Assembly (NCBI RefSeq): GCF_017921815.1
Contig: NZ_JAGEMM010000002.1
Coordinates: 62,001 to 126,000, forward strand
Direction of reading: 5' to 3'
Length of the DNA stretch: 64,000 nucleotides
From: Microvirga antarctica
GTDB lineage: Bacteria; Pseudomonadota; Alphaproteobacteria; Rhizobiales; Beijerinckiaceae
Below, in pieces: positions 41,455 to 51,703 of this stretch. The notes beneath the pieces were generated by a model. It was not told where the DNA came from and searched no databases. It was given only the letters and a program-made list of their open reading frames with translations. Made by a program: the position numbers and the translations under genes. Within the stretch, counting starts at the first letter, position 1. The number at the start of each line of letters is the position of its first letter.

Positions 41455-43437
41455 GTGTTGGTGGAGGCCGGACATTTCGCGCTGGCGTTGGCGCTTGGCC
41501 TGTCGCTGATTCAGGTCGTCGTGCCCCTCTGGGGTGCGCGGGCGAACGATCCCGTATTGATGGCCGTCGCGCCGACCACGGCGCTTGCGGTGTTCGCCTG
41601 TATCGGATTCGCGTTCTTCGCCCTCACCATGGCCTATGTGACGTCGGATTTCTCCGTCCTGAACGTCGTCGAGAATTCCCATTCCACCAAGCCGTTGATC
41701 TACAAGATCGCCGGCGTGTGGGGGAACCACGAGGGCTCGATGCTCCTGTGGGTGCTGATTCTCAGCCTCTTCGGCGGCATCGTGGCCCTCTCGCGTGACA
41801 GCATTCCGGCCCGCCTCCAGGCCAACACCCTGGCCGTCCAGGCCGCCATCACGCTGGCGTTCCTGGCCTTTATCCTGACCACATCGAACCCCTTCGACCG
41901 GGTCATTCCGGCGCCCGCCGACGGGCAGGACCTCAATCCGCTGCTGCAGGATCTCGGCCTCGCGATCCACCCGCCGCTGCTCTATGTCGGCTATGTTGGG
42001 TTCTCGATCGCGTTCGCATTCGCCTGTGCGGCGCTCATCGACGGACGCATCGATGCGGTCTGGGCCAGGATCGTGCGGCCCTGGACGCTGATCGCCTGGG
42101 CGTTCCTGACGCTCGGCATCGCGATGGGGTCCTACTGGGCCTATTACGAACTCGGCTGGGGCGGCTGGTGGTTCTGGGACCCGGTTGAAAACGCCTCGCT
42201 CATGCCCTGGCTTGCCGGCACCGCCCTCGTCCATTCGACGGTGGTAATGGAAAAGCGGGACAGCCTCAAGATCTGGACGATCCTGCTCGCGATCCTGACA
42301 TTTTCCCTGTCCCTTCTCGGCACCTTCCTGGTGCGCTCGGGCGTGCTGACCTCGGTTCATTCCTTCGCGGTCGACCCGGAGCGCGGCTCGTTCATTCTCG
42401 GTATTCTCGTGGTCTTCATCGGCGGCTCGCTCGCGCTTTTCGCGTGGCGCGCGCCCATGCTCCAGCAGGGCGGCGTCTTCGCGCCGATCTCCCGCGAGGG
42501 CGCGCTGGTGCTCAACAACCTGTTCCTCGCAACCGGTTGTGCGACGGTCTTTATCGGCACGCTCTATCCGCTCGCCCTCGAGGTGATGACGGGTGAGAAG
42601 ATTTCCGTCGGCGAGCCCTTCTTCAATCTCACCTTCGTGCCCTTGATCATCCCGCTCCTGCTGCTGCTGCCGCTCGGTCAGACGCTGGCGTGGAAGCGCG
42701 GCAACCTGCTCGGCGCAGCGCAACGGCTCTATGCGGCGTTCGGCCTCTCGCTGCTGGTCATGATCGTGATCTTCGCCTTCACCCATCAGGGCCCGGTGGC
42801 AGCCCCGCTGGGTATCGGCCTTGGTGTGTTCCTCATCCTCGGCTCCCTGAACGACATCGTCACGCGCTCCTGGGTCAAGGGCGGCGACTGGTCGCTCATC
42901 CGCCGCAAGGCCTTCGGCCTGCCGCGCTCCTCCTGGGGCGCCGCCATTGCACATGCGGGTGTGGGTCTGACCGTCATCGGGATTGCCGCAACGGCATGGG
43001 ACGTGGAGAGCCTGGGCACCATGCGGCCGGGCGACCGGCTTGCGGTCGGGCCCTATGAGGCACGGCTCGAAACCATTGTCCCGCGTCGGAGCGCCAATTA
43101 TCGCGAGGACGTGGCAACGCTGACGATCCTGTCGGGCGGGCGCGAACTGGGCAGCGTCGAGACCATGAAGCGGCTGTACATCACGCGCGGCATGCCCACC
43201 ACGGAGGCGGGCATCCTCACGCGCGGATTGAGCCAGGTCTATGTGAGCCTGGGCGAGATCCAACCCAATGGCGCGCTCGGGATGCGGCTTTACTACAAGC
43301 CGCTGGTTCTGCTGATCTGGCTGGGCGCGGTGGTGATGGCGGCGGGCGGCGGCCTGTCGCTCACGGACCGCCGCCTGCGCGTTGGCGCGGCCGCCAAGGC
43401 GCGGCGGCTGCCTGTCTCCCCGCTCCCGGCTGAATGA
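41455..43437 (+). CDS. ccmF: Heme lyase CcmF (CycK)
   Basis: 660-residue polytopic membrane protein that attaches heme to apocytochrome c. The tryptophan-rich WWD motif GWGGWWFWDPVENASLMPWL lies at about residues 236-255; conserved histidines around GNHEGSMLLW and LAIHPPLLYVGY are the expected heme ligands. GTG start with AGGGAG upstream. Normal length. Confidence 0.97.
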   Translation: MLVEAGHFALALALGLSLIQVVVPLWGARANDPVLMAVAPTTALAVFACIGFAFFALTMAYVTSDFSVLNVVENSHSTKPLIYKIAGVWGNHEGSMLLWVLILSLFGGIVALSRDSIPARLQANTLAVQAAITLAFLAFILTTSNPFDRVIPAPADGQDLNPLLQDLGLAIHPPLLYVGYVGFSIAFAFACAALIDGRIDAVWARIVRPWTLIAWAFLTLGIAMGSYWAYYELGWGGWWFWDPVENASLMPWLAGTALVHSTVVMEKRDSLKIWTILLAILTFSLSLLGTFLVRSGVLTSVHSFAVDPERGSFILGILVVFIGGSLALFAWRAPMLQQGGVFAPISREGALVLNNLFLATGCATVFIGTLYPLALEVMTGEKISVGEPFFNLTFVPLIIPLLLLLPLGQTLAWKRGNLLGAAQRLYAAFGLSLLVMIVIFAFTHQGPVAAPLGIGLGVFLILGSLNDIVTRSWVKGGDWSLIRRKAFGLPRSSWGAAIAHAGVGLTVIGIAATAWDVESLGTMRPGDRLAVGPYEARLETIVPRRSANYREDVATLTILSGGRELGSVETMKRLYITRGMPTTEAGILTRGLSQVYVSLGEIQPNGALGMRLYYKPLVLLIWLGAVVMAAGGGLSLTDRRLRVGAAAKARRLPVSPLPAE

Positions 43438-43444
43438 CGCTCTG

Positions 43445-43897
43445 ATGCGCGCGCTGATCGCATTCGCCATCATCCTCCTGTCCTTCGGCACGGCAAGGGC
43501 CGTGCAGCCCGACGAAGTCTTGAAGGACCCCGCGCTCGAACAGCGGGCGCGGGCGATCTCCTCGGGCCTGCGATGCCTCGTGTGCCAGAACCAGTCGATT
43601 GACGATTCCGACGCCGATCTCGCCCGCGATCTGCGCCTCCTCGTGCGCGAACGCCTGACCGCCGGGGACAGCGACGCCAAGGTGCGGGACTTTGTGGTCG
43701 ATCGCTATGGCGAATTCGTGCTGCTGCGCCCGACCTTTCGCTTGCGGACGCTGCTGTTATGGCTGACGCCGGTCCTGGTCTTGGGCCTCGGCGGCATCGG
43801 TCTGGCTTACGCGGTGAGGCGGCGGCACAGGAGCGCGGCTGCTCTCTCCAGTGACGAGCAGCGCGCGCTCGATGCCCTGCTGGAACGGGACGCCTGA
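43445..43897 (+). CDS. ccmH: Cytochrome c maturation thioredoxin-like CcmH (CycL)
   Basis: 150 residues: signal peptide, the LRCLVCQNQSIDDSDADLARDLR redox motif with Cys44 and Cys47, and one C-terminal membrane helix (about 100-120). Reduces the apocytochrome CXXCH cysteines. ATG at 43445 overlaps no gene; ccmF ends seven bases before. The gene after ccmH in rhizobia is usually degP; here it is a convergent sugar dehydrogenase. Confidence 0.95.
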   Translation: MRALIAFAIILLSFGTARAVQPDEVLKDPALEQRARAISSGLRCLVCQNQSIDDSDADLARDLRLLVRERLTAGDSDAKVRDFVVDRYGEFVLLRPTFRLRTLLLWLTPVLVLGLGGIGLAYAVRRRHRSAAALSSDEQRALDALLERDA

Positions 43898-43906
43898 CAA
43901 TCCGCT

Positions 43907-45229
43907 CTACTTGGCGGGCGTCAGCCGCCAGATCGCGTTGCCCACATCATCCGCCACGAGCACGGCGCCCGCCTTGTCGACCGCAACGCCGACGGGCCTG
44001 CCAAGCGCATCCCCATTGGAATCGAGAAAGCCGGTGAGCATGTCCTTCGGCGCGCCCGCGGGCGTCCCGTTCTGGAACGGCACGAACACCACCTTGTAAC
44101 CGCTCGCCGGCTTACGATTCCAGGACCCGTGCTGGCCGACGATCGCCCCGCCGTTGTACTCTGCCGGAAACAGCGACCCCTGGTAAAAGGTCAGGCCGAG
44201 GGAGGCGGTGTGCGGACCCAGCGCGTAATCCGGCACCAGAGCCTTGGCGACGAGGTCGGGTTTTTGCGGCTCCACGCGGGAATCCACATGCTGGCCGTAA
44301 TAGCTGTAGGGCCATCCGTAGAAGCCGCCATCCTTTACCGAGGTCATGTAATCCGGCACCAAATCGCTGCCGATCTCGTCGCGCTCGTTGACCGCGACCC
44401 ACAGCGCGCCGCTCTGCGGCTGCCACGACAACCCGTTCGGATTGCGAAGGCCCGATGCGAAGACGCGCTTCGTGCCGGTGGCGGGATCGATTTCCAGCAC
44501 GCTCGCGCGATCCGTCTCGGCCGCGATGCCGTTCTCCGCCACGTTGCTGTTGGACCCGACGGTGGCGAAGAGCTTGCTGCCGTCCGGGCTTGCGATCACG
44601 TCCTTCGTCCAGTGGTGATTGATCGGACCGGCCGGAAGGTCGGCCACTTTGACGGCCGGTGCGGTGATTTTCGTGTCGCCGGTCTTGTAGGGAAATTTGA
44701 CGATCGCATCGGTGTTGGCAACATAGAGCTGGTCGCCGACGAGCGTGATGCCGAAGGGCGAATTCAGACCTTCGAGGAAGGGCTGGCGCAGCTCCGCGAC
44801 GCCGTCGCCATCCGCATCGCGAAGCAGGGTGATGCGGTTGGGGCTTGGCACGCCCGCACCCGCCTTGCCCATCACGATGCCCATGACGAAGCCCTTGATG
44901 CTGAAGCCCACCTCGTCGTGCTTGGGCGGTGCATTGCTTTCGGCCACCAGAACGTCCCCGTTCGGCAGCACGTGGAGCCAGCGGGGATGATCGAGGCCGG
45001 TGGCGAAGGCCGCGACCGCGAGGCCTGCCGCAGGCGTCGGCTTGCCGCCTGCGGGCCAGCCTTTCGCCGGCGCGATGTTGACCGTCGGGATCAGCGTCTT
45101 GTTCGGGGCTGGCAGGGTGGGTTTCGGCCCATAGCCTTGCTCGACCGGCACCGTCGCGCTTTCGCCGCAGCCGGCGACGATGAGGGCAAGGAGGCTGGCT
45201 GCCAGGAGAGGCTTCGTGTGATGGGTCAT
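43907..45229 (-). CDS. PQQ-dependent sugar (sorbosone-type) dehydrogenase lipoprotein
   Basis: 440 residues. Signal peptide ends in lipobox LIVAGC (Cys21), so it is probably an outer or inner membrane lipoprotein facing the periplasm. The rest is a six-bladed propeller of the glucose/sorbosone dehydrogenase (GSDH) type: [98 protein letters not shown] end. The redox cofactor is presumed PQQ. Convergent with ccmH, separate from the catabolic operon upstream (126 bp gap). Confidence 0.9.
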   Translation of the reverse strand: MTHHTKPLLAASLLALIVAGCGESATVPVEQGYGPKPTLPAPNKTLIPTVNIAPAKGWPAGGKPTPAAGLAVAAFATGLDHPRWLHVLPNGDVLVAESNAPPKHDEVGFSIKGFVMGIVMGKAGAGVPSPNRITLLRDADGDGVAELRQPFLEGLNSPFGITLVGDQLYVANTDAIVKFPYKTGDTKITAPAVKVADLPAGPINHHWTKDVIASPDGSKLFATVGSNSNVAENGIAAETDRASVLEIDPATGTKRVFASGLRNPNGLSWQPQSGALWVAVNERDEIGSDLVPDYMTSVKDGGFYGWPYSYYGQHVDSRVEPQKPDLVAKALVPDYALGPHTASLGLTFYQGSLFPAEYNGGAIVGQHGSWNRKPASGYKVVFVPFQNGTPAGAPKDMLTGFLDSNGDALGRPVGVAVDKAGAVLVADDVGNAIWRLTPAK

Positions 45230-45355
45230 GTGGGGACTCGCAATGTGTCCTCAACAATGCGCGCCATGCCTGCATGGTTCAGGCAGTTCGCCCGCGCGAC
45301 TGCCCCTTTGACCGATCTTTCCCCGTGGCGCGTGGACGCATCACACTCTCTGGGG

Positions 45356-46393
45356 TCAGGCGTCGAGATGGTATCCGTGTCGCTGCAACGCTTTCAGGTT
45401 GACGCAGCTGCGCAGACGCCCCGTGCCGAGAAACTCGACGGCGGCCAGCATCGACAGGCGACGCATGTCGGCGAGGCTCTCCGGGGTGTAGAAGGCCGCA
45501 TGCGGGGTTAGCACCAACCGTCCTTCGAGCCATTTCTCGCCGGCCGACCACGCGGCGATTAGCGGGTGACGGCGATCCATCGGTTCATGCGGCAGAACGT
45601 CGAGCGCCGCAGCGCACAGGGCGCCGGAGCGCAGTCCGTGCTCGACCGCGTCGAGATCGACGATGCCGCCGCGTGCCGTGTTGACGAGAATGGCGCCCGG
45701 TTTCATCGCCGCGATGGTGTCGCGTGAGATGAGGCCGTGGGTCTCGCTCGTGAGGGGGCAATGGAGGCTGACGATGTCTGCCTCGGCGAGTAGCGCCGCA
45801 AGCGAATCCGCCCTCCGGAAGCCGAGGGCCAGTTCCTGTCCGGCCGGGACGTAGGGATCGAAGAACACGATGTCCATCTGGAACGCCCGGGCGCGCAGGG
45901 CGGCGGCAGTGCCGATGCGGCCGAGCCCGATGACGCCGAAGACCTGCCGGGCCATGCGACGCACCGGCGCAATCGGCAGTTCGGCCGTGCTCCAGGAATC
46001 GTCGCGCGACAGCAGCCGGTTGTTGTAGGTCGTCACGCCGCGCGTCAGCGACAGCATGAGCGCGATGGCGTGATCGGCCACCTCCATCGTGCCGTAATCC
46101 GGCGTGTTGCAGACCGGGATGCCTTTGCGCGCGCAGGCTTCCACATCGATGTGGTTGAACCCGACGCCCGCCTGCACGACGATCTGCGCGCGCTCCAGGG
46201 TGTCGATGACGGCAGCCGGCAATTGGTGGCGGCTGCGGCAGTTGACGATGGCGTCGGCCTCGCGCAGCGGCTCCGCGCGCACGCCGTCCTCACCCGGACG
46301 GATGATGTCGAAGGTGATCTGCGCGCCTGCGACCGATCGCTCGATATCGGGAATGTCGATGAATTGCGGATCGATGATGGCAATATGGGTCAC
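45356..46393 (-). CDS. 2-hydroxyacid dehydrogenase (CtBP-like)
   Basis: 345-residue NAD-dependent D-2-hydroxyacid dehydrogenase of the C-terminal-binding-protein subgroup. Rossmann motif GLGRIGTAAA (about 156-165), catalytic Arg in NTARGGIVDLD, Glu in DVLPHEP, His in LTPHAAFYTPES. Also VVQAGVGFNHIDVEACARKGIPVCNTPDYGTMEVADH, typical of the group. GTG at 46393 overlaps the aminotransferase stop (GTGA). Last gene of the operon; it could interconvert a keto acid made by the aminotransferases. A longer frame upstream is shadow. Confidence 0.9.
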   Translation of the reverse strand: MTHIAIIDPQFIDIPDIERSVAGAQITFDIIRPGEDGVRAEPLREADAIVNCRSRHQLPAAVIDTLERAQIVVQAGVGFNHIDVEACARKGIPVCNTPDYGTMEVADHAIALMLSLTRGVTTYNNRLLSRDDSWSTAELPIAPVRRMARQVFGVIGLGRIGTAAALRARAFQMDIVFFDPYVPAGQELALGFRRADSLAALLAEADIVSLHCPLTSETHGLISRDTIAAMKPGAILVNTARGGIVDLDAVEHGLRSGALCAAALDVLPHEPMDRRHPLIAAWSAGEKWLEGRLVLTPHAAFYTPESLADMRRLSMLAAVEFLGTGRLRSCVNLKALQRHGYHLDA

Positions 46394-47514
46394 CGCGCGC
46401 CGCCATCGGTTCGCACGCCGATTTCCGCCAGGGACTCGTCGATCGTCTCGAGAATGAAGCTGATATCCGTCTCGTTGATATCGCCCATGATGCCGATCCG
46501 AAATGTCCCGGCGGCCGTCAGGCGACCGGGAAAGATCACAAGGCCGCGCCGGCTCATGGCCTCGTAGAAAGCCTCGAAGGAATAGGCGGGGTCCTCGGGG
46601 TCGTAAAAGGTCGCAATGATCGGGGCTGCTGCCTCGTCCGGCAGAAGGGTCTTGAAACCGCGCTGGCGCATGCCGTCGACAAGACGCCGCCAGCTTGACC
46701 GGTAGCGCGCTGCCCGCGCCGTCATTCCCTCGGCCTTGTGTCGCTCGCAGGCTTTGCCGAGGGCACCGACCACATGGGTCGGCGGCGTCCAGCGCCAGCA
46801 TCCGGTCGCCTCGAGGAATTTCCATTGCGCGTGCAGATCGAGCACGACCGACGGAGAGCGCTTTTCAGACGCTTCGAGCGAAGACTTCTTGGCGATGACG
46901 AGGGCGACGCCCGGAACGCTCTCGAGGCATTTGTTGGGTGAGCAGAACACCGCTTCCGCGTCGAGCGCCGCCACATCGATCTTGAACCCGCCAAACGACG
47001 CCACCGCGTCGATCAGCAGCTTCTTGCCGCGCCGCTTGGCGACGTCCGCAATGGCCTCGATCGGATTGAGGATGCCGGTGCCGGTCTCCGCATGACACAG
47101 CAGGATGTGCGTGATGGATTCGTCCGCATCGAGGGCTGCCTCGATATCCTGCGCGGTTGGCAGCGGCATCATCGGCAGGTTGAGGGAGACGATCTGAAAC
47201 CCGCTGCCGCCCGCGACTTCGCGCAGCCGTCCGCCGTAATACCCGTTCTCGAGAATGAGGATCTTCGCATCGCGCGGAACCAGCGTGTGAAGACCTGCCT
47301 CGATCCCATAGGTGGCGCTGCCCTGGATCGGCACGCAGACATGCGTTTCCGTCCCATTGCAGATTTCCAGCATGTAATCGCGAATGCGCTTGGTGAGAGC
47401 CTGGTGCGCCTCGGCATTCGGGCTGCGATCGGACAGCATCTCGGCCTTGATCTCCGGCGGAACCGTGAGAGGGCCAGGGGTCAGCAGATAGAAGTCATGT
47501 CGCCTGTCGGTCAT
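46390..47514 (-). CDS. PhnW-like class V aminotransferase
   Basis: 374 residues. Close in pattern to 2-aminoethylphosphonate-pyruvate transaminase: LLTPGPLTVPPEIKAEML, VPIQGSATYGIEA, HAETGTGILNPIEAI, Asp169 (DAVASFGGFKIDV) and the PLP lysine Lys195 in SPNKCLESVPG, DPAYSFEAFYEAM. No phosphonate-uptake or phosphonatase gene is nearby, so the substrate may be another primary amine such as an omega-amino acid. Overlaps the dehydrogenase gene; eight bases after HyuB. Confidence 0.85.
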   Translation of the reverse strand: MTDRRHDFYLLTPGPLTVPPEIKAEMLSDRSPNAEAHQALTKRIRDYMLEICNGTETHVCVPIQGSATYGIEAGLHTLVPRDAKILILENGYYGGRLREVAGGSGFQIVSLNLPMMPLPTAQDIEAALDADESITHILLCHAETGTGILNPIEAIADVAKRRGKKLLIDAVASFGGFKIDVAALDAEAVFCSPNKCLESVPGVALVIAKKSSLEASEKRSPSVVLDLHAQWKFLEATGCWRWTPPTHVVGALGKACERHKAEGMTARAARYRSSWRRLVDGMRQRGFKTLLPDEAAAPIIATFYDPEDPAYSFEAFYEAMSRRGLVIFPGRLTAAGTFRIGIMGDINETDISFILETIDESLAEIGVRTDGGAR

Positions 47515-47521
47515 GGTGCTT

Positions 47522-49549
47522 TCACGATCCTGCGTGGATTGACTCGATTTCGGAGCGAAGCCGGGCGAGTTCAGCCTGGGCGCGCGCCTGCGCCTCAGGG
47601 ATATCGCCAATGGCTTCGTGCATGGGCAGAAGGCCGACCTGCGGCAGGCGCGGCACCACCCGTTCGAACAATTCGCGCCGCCGCTGCGGCCGCGCATTCG
47701 AGCCCAGCCGCATCAGCAGCGCGTTGATGTCGGTCATGGTGGCGTCGTCGAAGACCGCATCCCACGCGCTGCGCTCCGGCCCGAAATCGAACGCCGGCAC
47801 TGCGCCGCGATCCGTGCGCAGCGTGGCGCGCAGCGCCGTGGTGGCGCCTCGATCCAGTTCCTCGTCGGCGATGACGACGCCATAATCGTCTCGCGCGCAG
47901 GCAAGGCTGATATAGCCGAGAAGCACATCGCTCAGCACCTGTTCGGCGGGCCTGTCGAGCGGATCCCCATAACCGCCGCCGCCCGGCGTCATGATCGTGA
48001 CGATGTCGCCCGGTTGCGGATAGAAGATATCGAGCTTGCCGAGTTCACGCTCTTCCGGCGTCCCGCGATTGACGACGACGCGGGCTTTCTCGCCCGGCCT
48101 GCCGCCGGCCATGCCCCACGGCCGGAAAACGAACCGCTCCATGCCGCGGCCGAGCACCGCGCTGCCGGAGCGCGCGATGCGCACGCTGAACGTCACGCCG
48201 GTGCCGCCGCGCCAGCAGCCGGCGCCGCCGGAATCCTGACGCAGGGAATAATCGACGATGGTGGCCTCGGCCTCTTCCTCGGTCTTCTCGATCGGCGTGT
48301 TGCGCTGATTGGCGAGGCTTGAATCGCGTCCGTCGACGCCGTCGGCGCCGTTGCGCGCACCGGTGCCGCCGACAAGCGATTGCAGCACCATCACGTTCCG
48401 CTCGCCCGTGAGCGAATCGGTTTCCACCAGCACCGACGGGATCATGATCCCGCCGCTGGGCGCCGGCATCAGGCCGGGCTTTGCCATGGCGATGGCTCCG
48501 ACGAGCGCCTCGTTGAGGCGGATGGCGGTCGCGCTGCGCACACCGACCGCAGCGCCCGGTTCCGGATTGACGATCGAGCCGCGTGGCGCCTCCACGGTGA
48601 TGTTTTCGAAGATGCCGTGGTTGAGCGGGATCGTCTTGTCGTGGCTGTAGATGAAATGCATCAGCTTCAGGGTCAGCCAGGGATGGCGATGGCCGCCGGT
48701 GGGTATGTTGTAGGCTGCCAGCACCTGCGGATCGGAGCCGGTGAAATCCAGATGCACCTGTCCGTTGCTGGCAGTCAGCCGGCACCGGACGCGGATCGGC
48801 ACCTTGGAGTTGAAATCGTCGTCGAGCAGATCCCAGAAATCATACGAGCCGTCGGGAATGAGTTTCTGCACGGCGAGCGCCTTGGTGCTGGCATATTCCG
48901 CCAGATCGCCCTGTGCCTGCAGGAAGGTGTCGAGGCCATGCTGGGCGATCAGTCCCTGGACCCGACGTTCGCCCACCGCGAGTGCAGCCAGCATCGCCTT
49001 GATGTCGCCGAGATTGACCTCGGGCGTGCGGCAATTGGCGCGGTAGAGCGTGACCACATCCTTGTTCATCACGCCCGCTTTCACGAGCTTGATCGGCGGG
49101 ATCTGGAAGCCTTCCTGAAACAGGTCGGAAAAGCGCGGCGAGATGCTGGAGGGTACGCCGCCGCCGATATCGGCCGAGTGAATGAAATTCCACGCATGCG
49201 CGACGATCTTGCCGTCGTGGAAGATCGGCTGGATCAGGTGAAGATCCGGCATGTGCGTCGCCAGACCCTCGCTGGCAAACGGATGGTTGGTGAGAATGAC
49301 GTCGCCGGGTTCGAGATCGTCGATGGCGGCGAGTGCGGGGCCCACATTGCTGTCGAGGAAGCCGGAAACGCCGAGCACTTTCGGATAGGCGAAGAAGCGC
49401 CCGGCCGGCGTTGCGAGCGCGGTGCCGAAATCGCCCGCTTCCTTCACATAGGTCGTCCGCGCCGTGCGCTGCAGGGTGATGGCCATTTCCTCGGTGATGG
49501 CCGTCACCTTGTGGAGAAAGATTTCGATGAGGATGGGATCGAGCTTCAT
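47522..49549 (-). CDS. Hydantoinase/oxoprolinase B subunit family
   Basis: 675 residues, HyuB type: DPILIEIFLHKVTAITEEMAITLQRTARTTYVKEAGDFGTAL, DLEPGDVILTNHPFASEGLATHMPDL, NIPTGGHRHPWLTLKL and GGGGYGDPLDRP near the C-terminus are characteristic. With HyuA it forms ATP-dependent enzymes that open 5-membered rings (N-methylhydantoin, 5-oxoproline) or related lactams. The ATG at 49549 overlaps the HyuA stop; a GTG one codon earlier (49552) is equally possible. Confidence 0.93.
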   Translation of the reverse strand: MKLDPILIEIFLHKVTAITEEMAITLQRTARTTYVKEAGDFGTALATPAGRFFAYPKVLGVSGFLDSNVGPALAAIDDLEPGDVILTNHPFASEGLATHMPDLHLIQPIFHDGKIVAHAWNFIHSADIGGGVPSSISPRFSDLFQEGFQIPPIKLVKAGVMNKDVVTLYRANCRTPEVNLGDIKAMLAALAVGERRVQGLIAQHGLDTFLQAQGDLAEYASTKALAVQKLIPDGSYDFWDLLDDDFNSKVPIRVRCRLTASNGQVHLDFTGSDPQVLAAYNIPTGGHRHPWLTLKLMHFIYSHDKTIPLNHGIFENITVEAPRGSIVNPEPGAAVGVRSATAIRLNEALVGAIAMAKPGLMPAPSGGIMIPSVLVETDSLTGERNVMVLQSLVGGTGARNGADGVDGRDSSLANQRNTPIEKTEEEAEATIVDYSLRQDSGGAGCWRGGTGVTFSVRIARSGSAVLGRGMERFVFRPWGMAGGRPGEKARVVVNRGTPEERELGKLDIFYPQPGDIVTIMTPGGGGYGDPLDRPAEQVLSDVLLGYISLACARDDYGVVIADEELDRGATTALRATLRTDRGAVPAFDFGPERSAWDAVFDDATMTDINALLMRLGSNARPQRRRELFERVVPRLPQVGLLPMHEAIGDIPEAQARAQAELARLRSEIESIHAGS

Positions 49550-51624
49550 CACGCGGCCTCGCGGGTCAAATGCAATGTCCCGAGCGCATCGGCTTCAGCC
49601 TGCCAGCCGGGAAGAATGAACGTCGTGGTGTCGAGTTGCTCGACGATGGCAGGTCCGGTCACGCGCGCGCCGTGGCCGATCTGCGAACGCGCGTAGATCT
49701 TCGCGTCCCACTTGCGGCCCCCATGCCAGACGGTTCGCTCTCCCTGCGGTTGGGGATCGGAGGATGTGACGGACGGCAGCGAGACCGGCGCAACGCGGCC
49801 GATGACGGCCAGGCGCACGGTCGCGGTCTGGATCGGCACCCGCGGCTCGCTGAAGCCGTAGAGCTTGTGATGCTGCGCGTGAAACAGATCACCGAGACTG
49901 CGATGATCCAGATCGTGCAGGAGATGGGATGGAACGACGATTTCCAGTTCTGACGCCTGCGCGAGATAGCGCATGTTGAACGACACCACGATATCGCTCT
50001 CGCCGATGAGATCGCCCTCATTGGCGATCCACGCGCGCGCTTCGGTCTCCAGATCCTGCCGCACCTGGCTGATCGCCATCCAGGCCTCATTGGCGACAGG
50101 CGTCTCGCCGATGAGGTGGCGCGCGGTGCGAACGTAATCGCGCCTGACATCCGCAAGCAGTGCGCCAAGCGCGCAAAAGGTGCCGGGCGCCGTGGGCACC
50201 ATCACGGCGGTGAGTTGGGCCTCCTCGGCCAGCAGGTTGGCATGGGTCGGACCCGCGCCCCCGTAGGCGACGAGCGCAAAGGTGCGCGGATCGACGCCGG
50301 CGGTTGCGAGCAACTTGGTGATTTCCGTCGCCATCTTGGCGCTCGCGACCCGCAAGGCTGCCTCGGCCGCCGCGATGGCGCGATCCGGGCCGGCAAAGCC
50401 GAGGCGCGCCGCGATGGCATCGACGGCCTTGAAGGCCGCATCCGCGTCAAGCTTCATGCGTCCGCCGAGAAACGTTGCCGGGTCGATGATGCCCAGCACG
50501 ACGTAACAATCGGTCAGCGTGGGCTCCGTGCCGCCGCGTCCGTAGCAGACCGGCCCGGGGTCGGCGCCGGCCGAGAGCGGCCCGACCTTCAGCAACCCTT
50601 GTGCGTCTGCCCACACGATCGATCCGCCGCCGGCCCCGATGGCGCCCACATTGACGACAGGCATCATGAGGGGAAAATCGCCGACGAAAGTGCTGGTTGA
50701 GAATTCCGGAATGCCGCTCTGGCACACAGCGATATCGGCGCTCGTTCCGCCCATGTCGAAGGTGATGATCTCCTTGCGACTGGCGGCGTTGCCGACCCGG
50801 GTCGACGCGACGACGCCAGAGGCCGGTCCCGACAGCACGGTATCGATCGGGCGCGCTTCCGCGGTCTCGAGGCTGAGCGTCCCGCCATTGTTGGCCGTGA
50901 TGTAGATCGGCGCCGTGATGCCTTTGCCTTTGAGCCGGGCTTTCAATCGTTCGAAATAGCTCGTCATCAGCGGCTGGATATAGGCATTGAGCCCGGCCAC
51001 GAGTCCGCGTTCATACTCGCGCACCTCGGGCCAGATGACACCGGATTCGGTGATCAGCACACCCGGCAAGGCGCGCCGCAGATGGGTTGCGAGTTCGACC
51101 TCAAGCGCGGCGTCCCGATAGGAGTTGAGCAGCAGGATCGCCACGGCGTCGACGCCGGAGGCCTTGAGACGACCGGCGAGGGCTTCCACTTCCGCGGGAT
51201 CGAGCGGCGTGAGAACCGTGCCGTCGGATTTCATCCGCGCGTCGATCTCGAAGACGAGGTCGCGCGGCACGAGCGGGACTTCGCGCGGCTCGGTGAAATC
51301 GTAGGAACTCGGCAGGCGCAGGCGCGCGATCTCGAGCAGATCCCGGTTGCCCTTCGAGACAACCAGAGCCATGCGGGCGCCCCGCCTTTGGATGATGGCA
51401 TTCAGGCCGATGGTGGTGCCGTGCACCACGAGTTCGACCTCATCGCTCGTGATGCCGTTCTGCGCGAACAACGCCTCGATGCCGCGCTCGACGGCGAGCG
51501 ACGGATCGCCCGGAACGCTGGGTTCCTTGTGGAATCGCAGCGTGCGGCGGGGCACATCAGCGAGGACGAAATCCGTAAACGTACCGCCGACATCAATGCC
51601 GATGCGATAGGAAGCGTCGCTCAT
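49549..51624 (-). CDS. Hydantoinase/oxoprolinase A subunit family
   Basis: 691 residues, HyuA type with actin-like ATPase motifs: phosphate 1 in GIDVGGTFTDFVL (residues 9-21), phosphate 2 in ITFDMGGTSADIAV, adenosine region in VAYGGAGPTHANLLAEE. Also VVHGTTIGLNAIIQRRGARMALVVSKGNRDLLEIARL. ATP is used to activate the ring amide for opening by the HyuB subunit. Partner HyuB overlaps directly. Confidence 0.94.
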   Translation of the reverse strand: MSDASYRIGIDVGGTFTDFVLADVPRRTLRFHKEPSVPGDPSLAVERGIEALFAQNGITSDEVELVVHGTTIGLNAIIQRRGARMALVVSKGNRDLLEIARLRLPSSYDFTEPREVPLVPRDLVFEIDARMKSDGTVLTPLDPAEVEALAGRLKASGVDAVAILLLNSYRDAALEVELATHLRRALPGVLITESGVIWPEVREYERGLVAGLNAYIQPLMTSYFERLKARLKGKGITAPIYITANNGGTLSLETAEARPIDTVLSGPASGVVASTRVGNAASRKEIITFDMGGTSADIAVCQSGIPEFSTSTFVGDFPLMMPVVNVGAIGAGGGSIVWADAQGLLKVGPLSAGADPGPVCYGRGGTEPTLTDCYVVLGIIDPATFLGGRMKLDADAAFKAVDAIAARLGFAGPDRAIAAAEAALRVASAKMATEITKLLATAGVDPRTFALVAYGGAGPTHANLLAEEAQLTAVMVPTAPGTFCALGALLADVRRDYVRTARHLIGETPVANEAWMAISQVRQDLETEARAWIANEGDLIGESDIVVSFNMRYLAQASELEIVVPSHLLHDLDHRSLGDLFHAQHHKLYGFSEPRVPIQTATVRLAVIGRVAPVSLPSVTSSDPQPQGERTVWHGGRKWDAKIYARSQIGHGARVTGPAIVEQLDTTTFILPGWQAEADALGTLHLTREAA

Positions 51625-51703
51625 CGAGATAATCTCTTCCGAAGAAAATGCGAAGGGGAGGGGCCGGCTCGCGAGGGGGCCGGCCCGGTTGTCGAGGCGT
51701 TCG

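Noticed and set aside
41206..43680. 824-residue open frame on the minus strand opposite ccmF
   Set aside because: Charged, low-complexity composition (Arg/Glu/Asp/Gly-rich) produced by reading opposite a GC-rich gene; ccmF on the plus strand has all family motifs.
45267..45285. Inverted repeat TGCCTG-N7-CAGGCA after the catabolic operon as terminator
   Set aside because: No T run follows on the minus strand, so intrinsic termination is not supported.
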